In this document: in pieces, positions 38,462 through 46,452 of the stretch
How the letters are laid out: each line of letters starts with the position of its first letter
How positions within the stretch are numbered: the stretch's first letter is position 1
Origin: Bacillota bacterium
GTDB taxonomy: Bacteria > Bacillota > Clostridia > Christensenellales > Aristaeellaceae
DNA length: 47,501 bases
NCBI GenBank assembly: GCA_023398575.1
Contig: JAEWSC010000077.1
Span: forward strand, 1-47,501
Direction of reading: 5' to 3'
Position numbers and translations under genes: made by a program
Notes under the pieces: model-generated
The model's database searches: none
What the model saw: only the letters and a program-made list of their open reading frames with translations
What the model was told of the DNA's origin: nothing

Positions 38462-40228
38462 TCAGTTATACTCCACCGTGCGCTGGTAGGACTTATAGTT
38501 GGAGGTGTACATCTTCTCCCGTTTGAACTCCTGGCCGTTACGGTACCATACCTTGTAAGTATCCACCACATAGCCTGTCCTGGCTTCAATGGTTTGCTTG
38601 CTGGTCCCCGCAGCCAAGTTTGTGTTTTGAACATACTTGACATCGGAAGGCGGGCGAATGGTTTTCACCACATCCGACTCCAGTTCAATGGTAACACCGT
38701 CGCCAAGGCTTAAGCCGTAAATCTCCACCGCAATTTTCCGATCCTTGTACCAGCTGATAATAAAGATCGGCGTATCCTTATTGTTGCGGAACCTGAAATC
38801 CAGATCTGGCCAGTTAACAGTAGCGTCCTGACCGATGGTAACGTATGTGCTAGGCCAGGCATGCGGGCTGCGGTACACAACTTCCAAGTCAGCCCTGGCA
38901 ATAGCGTTGAACAGCGTGCCTGAGGTTTGGCATACACCGCCGCCGATATCAGGCACCGTCTGACCGCCGGAGATGGCAATGGCTTCCTTGTAACCCTTGG
39001 CTTCTGTTCGCTGGCCAGTGGTCTGATTAAAGGAGAATACCTCCCCCGGCATAACAGTACGGCCGTTAATGGCCTGTGCAGAAAGGTCTACATTGGTATT
39101 ACGGTTGGAGTTGCTGGTAGTTTCCGTAACGTAATAGGATACCCGTTTGAAATTGTTCATCAGAAACACCTTGGTGATCTTGGGTGCAATCACTTCCGGC
39201 GTAAAGCTCAAGGTTTGACCGTATTCCTTTGCATCCAATTTAGCAATCACTTGCTGGTAAAGTGCTTCCCCATCCACTTTATACCCGTTTGCTTCATCGG
39301 AAAATGTGAAAGACTTGGTAGTAAAGTCAAAGGTTTTGACCGTAGCATCAATAGGGTCGCGATTTACGGAGTTGACCAATGCATCGGTAAGCTGCCGCAC
39401 TGCCGCTTTATCATATGACGTAGCAGATGTCAGGTGGACATTATTCTGATATAACTGCTCGGTGGAAGAAAGCCGCTGTTCAAACGGTGTGACCTTGGTA
39501 TTGACAATATCAGAAGTATTCTGCCGGCCATAGGCATACGCCTGTTCCAACACCTGGTCCACATTACGGGCAAGCGGCACCGTCTGATTGTTGATCGGCA
39601 GGTTCCGGTTGCCAATGCGCACCGTCAGAGAAAAGCCTCCATCCCCCTGTGCCTGACCGGAACCCAATGCCGCCCTGGCCTGGTCCATCGTCATATTCCC
39701 TACATGAACATTATCAATGTAGACGCCTGGGAAGATGGTATCCCTGCTCATAAAATTGCGGCGGCTTTTGTACTGCTCGATCTTGGCGCCATCCCATTGC
39801 AGCAGACGGCCATTGACAAAGGCATAATTTGGCATGTCCTTCCAGTGTATCCCAAAAAGCTGAGGGGCCATAAAGATGCCAATGCCGCCAAGACAAATTA
39901 CACACAGCATAATCACCGTGGCATACAAAAAGGGGTGGGAGTTTTTGCGCCGTTTGGAAGAACCGCGATCGTTTTCGCCGTCATATCCGCCGCCGTACTT
40001 GTCTCCCGCTTCCCGCTGCCGCATGGATCTTGCGCCCTGGCGGTTGGCTGCCCCGGAGGCATTACGACTATAGGGGTTCTGCACAGGTGCACGGCCAGGG
40101 TTGGATTCATATGTAGAGGAATAGGACGCATCAAAGGAGCGCTCCATGGCATTCCGGGCCCGAACAACCCGTGGCCTTGACACCTGCTCCTGGCCCTGAG
40201 GTATTCTCCTGGAAGGGATTTGCTCCAT
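38462..40228 (-). CDS. VanW/G5 domain cell-wall protein
   Basis: A 588-residue membrane-anchored protein. The first ~98 residues are a hydrophilic, Arg/Gln/Ser-rich cytoplasmic tail; one membrane segment (~100-120) follows. Outside are peptidoglycan-binding-type repeats (~140-330), then the VanW domain (GEVFSFNQTTGQRTEAKGY and GGGVCQTSGTLFNAI, residues ~390-480) and a G5-like domain at the end (TIEARTGYVVDTYKVWY). VanW proteins occur in vancomycin clusters but mostly are wall-associated proteins of unknown function, related to YoaR. No vanA/B-type genes are near, so a resistance role is unlikely. Ribosome site AAGGAG; it lies downstream of rex in the same direction. Confidence 0.9.
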   Translation of the reverse strand: MEQIPSRRIPQGQEQVSRPRVVRARNAMERSFDASYSSTYESNPGRAPVQNPYSRNASGAANRQGARSMRQREAGDKYGGGYDGENDRGSSKRRKNSHPFLYATVIMLCVICLGGIGIFMAPQLFGIHWKDMPNYAFVNGRLLQWDGAKIEQYKSRRNFMSRDTIFPGVYIDNVHVGNMTMDQARAALGSGQAQGDGGFSLTVRIGNRNLPINNQTVPLARNVDQVLEQAYAYGRQNTSDIVNTKVTPFEQRLSSTEQLYQNNVHLTSATSYDKAAVRQLTDALVNSVNRDPIDATVKTFDFTTKSFTFSDEANGYKVDGEALYQQVIAKLDAKEYGQTLSFTPEVIAPKITKVFLMNNFKRVSYYVTETTSNSNRNTNVDLSAQAINGRTVMPGEVFSFNQTTGQRTEAKGYKEAIAISGGQTVPDIGGGVCQTSGTLFNAIARADLEVVYRSPHAWPSTYVTIGQDATVNWPDLDFRFRNNKDTPIFIISWYKDRKIAVEIYGLSLGDGVTIELESDVVKTIRPPSDVKYVQNTNLAAGTSKQTIEARTGYVVDTYKVWYRNGQEFKREKMYTSNYKSYQRTVEYN

Positions 40229-40304
40229 GGTGTACGCTCCTTATACATGCTGCTATACCAAATGAACGATTTAGATCAGCGGTTCTATGCATGCCAGACG
40301 ACAT

Positions 40305-40940
40305 TTAATACTCATTCTCCGCCTGGTTCATCTTAAAAGATAGAATCTGCAGACTGTCGCTTAAATGAACATTGACAACTGTAATGCGGTCAGGATGGTG
40401 AAGGTCAGTGGGTGCAAAGTTCCAAATGCCGGTGATTCCCTTGGCAATCACCCGGTCCAGTATCTGCTGCGCGCCTTTCACAGGCAAGGCCAGCACAGCA
40501 ATGTCAATTGTGTTTTCGTCTAAAAACGCTTCCAACACATCAATATTTTGTACCACCATGCCCGCTACATCCATACCAATCTTTGAAGGGTCGGAATCAA
40601 AGATTGCCTCGGTTGAAAAGCCCTCTCTGGCGAAGGATTGGTAGTAGGCCACAGCGCGGCCGATATTACCCGCACCAAGAATAATCATCCTGTGCTTTTT
40701 ATCCAGCCCCAGAATCTCGCCGATATGCCCCTTCAGCTTGGACACCTCGTATCCATAGCCCTGGCGGCCAAATCCGCCGAAGCAGTTAATGTCCTGCCTG
40801 ATCTGCGATGCGGTCAACTGCATCCTCTTCCCCAACTCCTGGGATGAAATCTGATGCACCCCTGCCGCTTCCAGTTCCCGCAAATGCCGATAGTAACCCG
40901 GCAACCTGCGGATGACAGCATCCGACACATAACCTGCCAC
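40305..40940 (-). CDS. rex: Redox-sensing transcriptional repressor Rex
   Basis: A 211-residue NADH sensor that represses fermentation and NADH-oxidising genes when NAD+ is high. The winged helix is at ~1-75 (HQISSQELGKRMQLTASQIR then QDINCFGGFGRQGYGY), the Rossmann domain starts with ILGAGNIGRAVAYY (GAGNIG at ~89-94), and the C-terminal swap helix ends the chain. Two GTG codons are possible starts; I prefer 40940 because GGAGGAGG is placed about 8 bases before it, while the one at 40946 is only about 2 bases away. A consensus promoter lies upstream. Confidence 0.96.
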   Translation of the reverse strand: MAGYVSDAVIRRLPGYYRHLRELEAAGVHQISSQELGKRMQLTASQIRQDINCFGGFGRQGYGYEVSKLKGHIGEILGLDKKHRMIILGAGNIGRAVAYYQSFAREGFSTEAIFDSDPSKIGMDVAGMVVQNIDVLEAFLDENTIDIAVLALPVKGAQQILDRVIAKGITGIWNFAPTDLHHPDRITVVNVHLSDSLQILSFKMNQAENEY

Positions 40941-41019
40941 AAGCACTCCTCCTCCAGTATGCTTCCCCGTGCGAGAAAACCGTACAGGAAATAGTTCCCT
41001 TTTAGGATTGATAACTGTT

Positions 41020-41048
41020 ATTATAGCACCTTGTTATTGACGCGGCAA
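41020..41048 (-). promoter_or_regulatory. Sigma-A-type promoter of rex
   Basis: Minus-strand TTGCCG, 17-base spacer, TATAAT. A partial inverted repeat CCTTG...CAAGG (41029-41050) covers the -35 and spacer; TTG...CAA ends recall Rex operators, but the middle does not match the TTGTTAA/TTAACAA consensus well, so autoregulation is only possible. Confidence 0.65.
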
Positions 41049-41089
41049 GGAAAACGGCTATTTTTTTATGGTTATCACCGCAATACAAA

Positions 41090-41118
41090 GCGGGGCGGAT
41101 GTAATTTTTCCGTCCCGC
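41090..41118 (-). terminator. Hairpin at the end of the LytTR operon
   Basis: Minus-strand GCGGGACGGA pairs with TCCGCCCCGC (one mismatch) around a 9-base loop, just past the regulator's stop, followed by TTTG. Confidence 0.55.
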
Positions 41119-41135
41119 GAAAGAGTGACAACATA

Positions 41136-41897
41136 TTATGAAAACATTTTCTCCAGCTCTTCGTATTTTTCATGGGTAATCAGCGCGTCATGCTGCGTAC
41201 CATTCAACTGTACCACATACGTCCAACGGCCATAAGGTGTAATGGCTTTAATGTGGTTTAGATTGATGATATAGGACTTGTGGCAGCGAAAGAATACGCT
41301 CTTGTCCAGTCTCTCCTCAGTATCCCCAAGCGAATCACTGGTCACATAGCGGCCCTCTCCAACGGTGTAGATCACCGTGGCCCGCTCCTCACGTTGGATC
41401 AATAGAATGTCTTGCATGTTCAAAAAGCTAACGCCATCCCGATGTCTGAGCATCAGCCGGCCGGCCACCACTTGATTGCGTGGCATTAATAGTGGCAGCG
41501 TTTTTTCTTCCCGGCGAGATATGCGGTCCCTGGCCCGTTCCAGCGTCTGGATCACCCGTTCCACCTTAAAGGGCTTGATCAGATAGTCAAAGGCATAAAC
41601 CTCAAAAGCATCACCCATATACTGATCATGAGCGGTAGCAAAAATCATGACGGTAGAAGGGTCCATATCCTCAATGAGCCTGGCACATTCAACGCCGCTC
41701 ATACCAGGCATTTCCACATCCAGAAATACAACCTGAGGTCTTTGTTTTTCCACCTGTTCCAACAGCTTGAGGCCGTCCTCTGCCTCGCCAACCAGGCTGA
41801 ATCCTTCCACCTTGGAAATCATATGGCGCATGATCGTGCGCATGCCGCTGTCATCGTCGGCTATCACTACGCGGATGTCGCTCAATGGGTGCTCCAC
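41136..41897 (-). CDS. LytTR-family response regulator
   Basis: A 253-residue response regulator: receiver (~6-125, acidic residues IADDD, phosphoacceptor Asp60 in VVFLDVEMPG, Lys in LIKPFK) and LytTR DNA-binding domain (~150-250, MLRHRDGVSFLNMQDILLI and FFRCHKSYIINLNHIKAI). Such regulators usually control wall, toxin or competence genes with a membrane kinase partner, but no kinase gene is adjacent. The start is GTG with AGAAGG upstream and lies 16 bases inside the preceding gene, suggesting translational coupling. It is the last gene of the nfeD-floA operon. Confidence 0.93.
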   Translation of the reverse strand: MEHPLSDIRVVIADDDSGMRTIMRHMISKVEGFSLVGEAEDGLKLLEQVEKQRPQVVFLDVEMPGMSGVECARLIEDMDPSTVMIFATAHDQYMGDAFEVYAFDYLIKPFKVERVIQTLERARDRISRREEKTLPLLMPRNQVVAGRLMLRHRDGVSFLNMQDILLIQREERATVIYTVGEGRYVTSDSLGDTEERLDKSVFFRCHKSYIINLNHIKAITPYGRWTYVVQLNGTQHDALITHEKYEELEKMFS

Positions 41898-42463
41898 CGC
41901 CTTCTTCTATCTTGTGGCCTCGTAAGTATCTCCTGCATTACAATGGCTTTCACCAGCGATTGCCGGTCAAAGCTCATGCGGAGCGTATCATTCAACTCCT
42001 GCATTGGCTCCACTGCTGCACGCACGTCACTCTCATTTGATGAATAAGCAGCATCCAACGTTCCGGCCATGCTCCCGCGAAAGTTTGGCAAAGGCTCAAG
42101 AGGTGTGGATACGCCTTCGCCGGAGAATGCATAGGGGGTCCCTGTACCTTCGAAACCAGCAAGATATGAGACAGAAGAACCACTTTGACTTGCCTGGCTT
42201 TGCCCCTCACCGCCCCATGCGCCTTCGGTTTGTGATGAGGCCACCGGTTTGAATATCGTCGGTGGAAGCTTTGCGGGCTGCAAAGGCATCTTTCCGCTGA
42301 TGGTGTCATCCAGCTGTTTGGCTACATCACCGAGCATGCGCTTCCATGGCTGATCCGGTGTGGTGCTGCCGCCTTGCTGTCCGGAGCCTTGCTGCTTTTT
42401 CACCCATTTGGCAATACTGCTAAAGATGCCAAACAAAACAAGGATCGTAAAAATGCCATCCAT
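41882..42463 (-). CDS. Small membrane-anchored protein, unrecognised
   Basis: A 193-residue protein that I do not recognise. A hydrophobic N-terminus (~1-18, MDGIFTILVLFGIFSSIAKW) is followed by a basic stretch and a long, low-complexity Gly/Ser/Pro/Gln-rich region, then a C-terminal segment with MRMSFDRQSLVKAIVMQEIL, which looks helical and ends RPQDRRRR. The ATG at 42463 has AAAGGAG 8 bases upstream; the frame from 42484 lacks this. It sits between floA and the LytTR regulator, overlapping the latter by 16 bases. A scaffold or partner role for FloA or for the regulator is conceivable but unproven. Confidence 0.8.
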   Translation of the reverse strand: MDGIFTILVLFGIFSSIAKWVKKQQGSGQQGGSTTPDQPWKRMLGDVAKQLDDTISGKMPLQPAKLPPTIFKPVASSQTEGAWGGEGQSQASQSGSSVSYLAGFEGTGTPYAFSGEGVSTPLEPLPNFRGSMAGTLDAAYSSNESDVRAAVEPMQELNDTLRMSFDRQSLVKAIVMQEILTRPQDRRRRWSTH

Positions 42464-42535
42464 ACTGCTGACTCCTTTACACAATGCCCGGCACGGAAAC
42501 CCGGGCCGGGCGCTGCGTCTGTCAACTGACTATTA

Positions 42536-43534
42536 TTACTTTTTGTGCAGTTCCTCGGTGGGAGAAACGGGGGTGCTGGCCTTGGCGATACCATCACGCA
42601 TGGTAGTATCGGCAATCACATTCTGCATTTGGTAATAATCCATTACGCCAAGCTTGCCATCCCGAAGGGCGGCTGCCATAGCTCTGGGAACCTCCGCCTC
42701 AGCTTCCACCACTTTGGCGCGCATTTCCTGCACTGACGCCTTCATTTCCTGCTCATGAGCCACAGCCATAGCCCGGCGCTCTTCCGCTTTGGCCTGGGCG
42801 ATGCGGCGGTCAGCTTCGGCCTGGTCCATTTGCAGCTGTGCGCCAATGTTTCGGCCCACATCTACGTCAGCTATATCAATGGAGAGAATTTCAAAAGCCG
42901 TACCGGCGTCCAAGCCTTTGTTCAATACCGTCCGGCTGATGAGATCAGGATTCTCCAACACCAGCTTGTGGGTTTCCGATGAACCGACCGTAGTAACGAT
43001 ACCTTCGCCTACACGGGCAATGACCGTTTCTTCACCGGCACCACCCACCAAACGTTCAATGTTCGTACGCACGGTGACTCGGGCTTTTGCGCGAAGCTCA
43101 ATACCGTCCTTAGCAATAGCGGCCACGACAGGCGTTTCAATGACCTTGGGCGTTACGCTCATCTGCACGGCATGAAATACATCACGGCCGGCCAAGTCGA
43201 TAGCGCAGGCTTTTTCAAACGCCAATACGATATTGGCGCGCTGAGCAGCAATCAACGCATTGATGACCCTATCCACATTACCACCAGCCAGAAAGTGAGT
43301 TTCCAGTTTGGTAATGGTCAGGTTCAGACCCGCCTTGTTAGCTTTGATGAGAGGGAGCACCAACCGACTGGGCTGGATGCGGCGGATGCGCATACCCACC
43401 AATGTGCTGATGGAGATATGTACGCCGGAAGCCAACGCACTAATCCATAGGCCCAGGGGCACAAACCGGAAGAAAATGGTGAGAAAAATCAACGCGATAA
43501 AGGCAACGAAAATGATCCAAATGTAAGCGTCCAT
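42536..43534 (-). CDS. floA: Flotillin-like protein FloA
   Basis: A 332-residue bacterial flotillin (YqfA/FloA), which forms oligomers in functional membrane microdomains. Membrane-inserted N-terminus (~5-40), then the PHB/SPFH-like domain and a helical region rich in Ala/Glu/Lys (AEADRRIAQAKAEERRAMAVA). Conserved signatures include HISISTLVGMRIRRI and KAGLNLTITKLETHFLAGGNVDRV. Length matches the ~330-residue family. The ATG at 43534 has GAGGAG upstream; the open frame to 43633 overlaps the end of the upstream gene and is rejected. It lies 55 bases after nfeD in the classic nfeD-floA arrangement. Confidence 0.96.
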   Translation of the reverse strand: MDAYIWIIFVAFIALIFLTIFFRFVPLGLWISALASGVHISISTLVGMRIRRIQPSRLVLPLIKANKAGLNLTITKLETHFLAGGNVDRVINALIAAQRANIVLAFEKACAIDLAGRDVFHAVQMSVTPKVIETPVVAAIAKDGIELRAKARVTVRTNIERLVGGAGEETVIARVGEGIVTTVGSSETHKLVLENPDLISRTVLNKGLDAGTAFEILSIDIADVDVGRNIGAQLQMDQAEADRRIAQAKAEERRAMAVAHEQEMKASVQEMRAKVVEAEAEVPRAMAAALRDGKLGVMDYYQMQNVIADTTMRDGIAKASTPVSPTEELHKK

Positions 43535-43589
43535 GGCTTTTCTCCTCTCAACTTTCCATACAACCGCGGTCTGCCCGCGGATTGATACA

Positions 43590-44087
43590 TTACACGGGCC
43601 GTACCAAAATCCGCGCGCCTTCCACCTGCTCAATCCGAACCTTGGTATGGGAGCCGATAAACTCGCCCTCGGAGACTACGTTCAACCGCACACCATCAAA
43701 TTCGGCAATCCCGGCAGGCCTAAGCACTGTTGTGGTAATGCCTTCCTTACCAAGAAACACATCCATATCTGCAGTTGCGCTATAGCCCTCTGCGCCGCTT
43801 TCCTCATGGTTTAGTATGATGCTTGACTTGGATAACCGGCCCCTTGCCGCGGATTTCAGTGCAACCGATATCGTGATAGCAATCACCGCAAGGATCACAA
43901 TGGTCATGCCCAAAGCTGCTACAGGCCCATGATTCACCCACGTCAGCCAGATGGTAACAAACTCCAATATGATGCCTGATATTCCTGGAAGCCCAAAGCC
44001 GGGCAGAAATACTTCTGCCACTAAAAGGCCAATACCTACCAGGAAGCAGACGATAATGGGAAGGTTTGCAAGAATAATTTCCAACAT
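43590..44087 (-). CDS. NfeD family protein (C-terminal OB-fold type)
   Basis: A 165-residue NfeD protein: three membrane segments (~5-25, 28-50, 55-80) and a C-terminal OB-fold (~95-160; GYSATADMDVFLGKEGITTTVLRPAGIAEFDGVRLNVVSEGEFI has the typical pattern). It partners FloA in membrane microdomains (the NfeDC/flotillin couple). Short version without the ClpP-like protease domain. ATG 44087 with AGGAGGAG upstream. First gene of the operon nfeD-floA-membrane protein-LytTR regulator. Confidence 0.93.
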   Translation of the reverse strand: MLEIILANLPIIVCFLVGIGLLVAEVFLPGFGLPGISGIILEFVTIWLTWVNHGPVAALGMTIVILAVIAITISVALKSAARGRLSKSSIILNHEESGAEGYSATADMDVFLGKEGITTTVLRPAGIAEFDGVRLNVVSEGEFIGSHTKVRIEQVEGARILVRPV

Positions 44088-44174
44088 GCCAACTCCTCCT
44101 GTCCTGATGGCAGCAGTATACCACCATTTCAGGCAAAAGAAATAGAACGTATTTGAATTATACAGGAATTCGCC

Positions 44175-44810
44175 TCAATTGTCCGTTTGCGTGTAATATG
44201 CATCAGTTCCCTGCTTCAAAGCCGCATCCAGCAGGGCTAAATCCTCGGTATACACTTGATGAAGTGATCGGTTGTAGATGACAGAGGCGGGGTGATACAG
44301 CGCGAATAGCGCAAAGCCTTTTGCTTTTCCATCAGCAAGATCAAAAACCGCTTTATGAAAACGGCCATGGGCTTCTCCTATGCTTAACTTGCCCAAAAGC
44401 GCCTTTAACGCAACGTTCCCCAGCGTCACAATCAGCTCTGGCGCTACCATCGCAATTTCTTCCCGAAGCCATGGCAAAAACAGCCCGATTTCCTCCTTGG
44501 ACGGAGGACGGTTGCTGACCCGGCCCTTATCGCTCACTTTTGTCGGCCTTATTTTTACTACATTTGATATGTATATATCCTCACGATTTAAATGAACCGA
44601 TTCTAAAAAGGCATCCAGGTTTTTGCCTGCTTTGCCTACAAAGGGGCGGCCTTGCATGACCTCCTGTTCGCCGGGTGCTTCCCCGATTAGCATAAGCCGG
44701 GGCTTTTCCATATGCCCTTCACCAAAAACCAGCACCTTGTCCTCCCCCGGCCACAATGGCTGGAAAAAGGAAGCGCAGCGGCTGCGGAACGCTTGCATGG
44801 CTTCATTCAT
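44175..44810 (-). CDS. Uracil-DNA glycosylase family-4-like protein lacking Fe-S cysteines
   Basis: A 211-residue uracil-DNA glycosylase superfamily protein. The catalytic-loop signature GEAPGEQE (~44-51) with GRPFVGKAG, NVVKIRP and the HPASV motif near the C-terminus are present. The four cysteines that hold the 4Fe-4S cluster in family 4 are missing: only Cys12 remains near the N-terminus, and the later positions are Ile87 (KIRP in place of KCRP) and Leu110. It starts with an ATGA overlap on the stop of the next gene upstream, a tandem paralogue that keeps all four. It may be an enzyme with altered specificity or no activity on uracil; this is not decided by the sequence. Confidence 0.9.
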   Translation of the reverse strand: MNEAMQAFRSRCASFFQPLWPGEDKVLVFGEGHMEKPRLMLIGEAPGEQEVMQGRPFVGKAGKNLDAFLESVHLNREDIYISNVVKIRPTKVSDKGRVSNRPPSKEEIGLFLPWLREEIAMVAPELIVTLGNVALKALLGKLSIGEAHGRFHKAVFDLADGKAKGFALFALYHPASVIYNRSLHQVYTEDLALLDAALKQGTDAYYTQTDN

Positions 44811-45400
44811 TCTTTGATATCCTCCAACAGGTCTTCATATAAATGCAATTCCATCAGCTTTGCGCGCAGGGACTTTAAATCCTTCCATGCTTCCTTTTTC
44901 TTATCCACATCACGCAAAAGCGCGGAAGGATGATAAGTAGGCATGAAAAAAACACCTTTGCGCTCATACCACTTGCCCCTGTCCCTGGTGATGCGTAGAT
45001 CATCTCCCAGGATGTTGCGGGCCGCTGTAGAGCCCAACAACATTATCACCTTGGGACGTACCAAAGCGGCCTGCATGCGCAGATACGGCAGGCAGGCCGC
45101 GGCTTCATTTGGCAGCGGAACACGGTTTTGGGGCGGACGGCATTTGACAACATTGCAGATGTAAACACGATCACGGGGTAATGCAATTGCCGCCAGCATC
45201 TTCGCTAAAAGCTGGCCTGCTGGCCCCACAAAGGCCAGGCCTTCCCGGTCTTCCACTTCGCCCGGACCTTCGCCAACAAGCATCAGCGGCGCGCTTCTAT
45301 CACCTTGGCCGGGCACCTTTTGTGTGCAGCACTTGCAAAGGTCACAAGCCTCGCAGGATGCGATGCGGCCAAGCAATTCTTCCCAAGAGATCGTAATCAT
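44807..45400 (-). CDS. Family 4 uracil-DNA glycosylase (Fe-S)
   Basis: A 197-residue uracil-DNA glycosylase that removes uracil from DNA to start base-excision repair. Cys16 and Cys19 (SCEACDLC), Cys87 (KCRPPQN) and Cys103 (ACLPYL) have the spacing of the family 4 iron-sulfur cluster. The active-site loops GEGPGEVED (~43-51) and HPSALLRD near the C-terminus are intact. The ATG at 45400 has GGAGG upstream; a longer frame to 45430 is less supported. It overlaps the start of the cysteine-less paralogue by 4 bases, so the two are co-translated. Confidence 0.93.
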   Translation of the reverse strand: MITISWEELLGRIASCEACDLCKCCTQKVPGQGDRSAPLMLVGEGPGEVEDREGLAFVGPAGQLLAKMLAAIALPRDRVYICNVVKCRPPQNRVPLPNEAAACLPYLRMQAALVRPKVIMLLGSTAARNILGDDLRITRDRGKWYERKGVFFMPTYHPSALLRDVDKKKEAWKDLKSLRAKLMELHLYEDLLEDIKE

Positions 45401-45468
45401 GCCTGCCTCCGCTTTAGTATACCCCGGCATTCAGTCATCCATCGACGAATTGCCGGAAAAGGGAATAG

Positions 45469-45738
45469 TTACTTAATTCGTCTTTGCAATATCGTAAACA
45501 TTTGCCCGACATCCGATACCAGCCAATTGATCAGGCTTACCAGCAGGGCAATCAATAGGAGTACCACCAACATGCCGGCGATAACGCTGAAAAAATCAGC
45601 AACGCCGGCTGCCACACGTAGCCTGCCCACATGCAGCATCTGCTGCGTCTCTGGGTCATCCTCAAGATAGTCTATATCTTCCTCTAAGTAATCTTCATCG
45701 TAATCTTCGTATTCTTCGTAATCGTTCTTATTCTTCAT
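45469..45738 (-). CDS. Small acidic membrane protein, unrecognised
   Basis: An 89-residue protein. Residues 1-30 are very rich in Asp, Glu and Tyr (a cluster such as YEEYEDYDEDYLEEDIDYLE), followed by a short linker and one hydrophobic segment (~52-75, VIAGMLVVLLLIALLVSLINWL), ending in basic RRIK. The ATG at 45738 has AAAGGAGGG upstream; the frame further upstream is not used. No family is recognised. It lies between trmL and the glycosylase pair on the same strand, with about 70 bases to the latter. Confidence 0.75.
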   Translation of the reverse strand: MKNKNDYEEYEDYDEDYLEEDIDYLEDDPETQQMLHVGRLRVAAGVADFFSVIAGMLVVLLLIALLVSLINWLVSDVGQMFTILQRRIK

Positions 45739-45796
45739 GCACACCCTCCTTTGGGTTATATCACCCATATAACGGATGAAAAGGCACAAGGCCTGC

Positions 45797-46312
45797 TTAT
45801 ACGTAATCCAGCCAAGGAGCTGGTTCTTCCTCGCGTCCTGTCAACTCACCGTCTGTTTGCATGCCCGGGAACTCCTGCTGGCGCAACGCCTCATAGAGCA
45901 CAACAGCCACAGAGTTGCTAAGATTCAAGGATCTGGCATCTGGCCGCATGGGGATGCGGATACACCGTTCGTATACATTCTTAAGCAGTGTCTCCGGAAG
46001 ACCTTTTGTTTCACATCCAAAAATCAGATAATCTTCCGGTCCATAAGCAACCTCCGCATAAGAATGCGGCGCTTTTGTTGTAGCAAAGTGCATTTTTGCA
46101 CCTTGATGCGCTTTCAAAAACTGCTCCAGATCCTCATATACATGATATTCCATCATATGCCAATAATCCAACCCCGCCCTCTTTAAATATCTGTCGGACA
46201 AGGAAAAGCCTAGGGGCTTAATCAAATGAAGTGTAGCGCCTGTAGCTGCGCAGGTTCTTGCAATATTACCCGTATTTTGCGGGATTTCAGGGGATACCAA
46301 AACAATATGCAT
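45797..46312 (-). CDS. trmL: tRNA (cytidine/uridine-2'-O)-methyltransferase TrmL
   Basis: A 171-residue SPOUT-class methyltransferase that modifies the wobble ribose (position 34) of tRNA-Leu isoacceptors. The knot motifs are intact: IPQNTGNIARTCAATGA near the start, IFGCETKGLPE in the middle and IPMRPDARSLNLSNSVAVVLYEA at the end. The ATG at 46312 has AAGGA upstream and gives the normal length of the family; the open frame extends upstream to 46408 without support. Confidence 0.95.
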   Translation of the reverse strand: MHIVLVSPEIPQNTGNIARTCAATGATLHLIKPLGFSLSDRYLKRAGLDYWHMMEYHVYEDLEQFLKAHQGAKMHFATTKAPHSYAEVAYGPEDYLIFGCETKGLPETLLKNVYERCIRIPMRPDARSLNLSNSVAVVLYEALRQQEFPGMQTDGELTGREEEPAPWLDYV

Positions 46313-46391
46313 GGCGCGTAATCCTTTTATACATTTTTCGTTTTCTATTGTACCGCTTATATGTCTTTGCCGCAAGGTGGAGTTATTAGCG

Positions 46392-46420
46392 TTGCTTTCA
46401 CCTTTCAAACATGGTATGAT
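46392..46420 (+). promoter_or_regulatory. Sigma-A-type promoter of the EamA transporter gene
   Basis: TTGCTT, 17-base spacer, TATGAT, about 33 bases before the start codon. Confidence 0.7.
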
Positions 46421-46452
46421 GCCGACTGTGCAAACGAAAGAGAGGAAAAAAT

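Noticed and set aside
38462..40228. Vancomycin-resistance cluster because of the VanW domain
   Set aside because: No vanH, vanA/B, vanX or vanRS genes are near; VanW/G5 proteins are common wall proteins in Clostridia.
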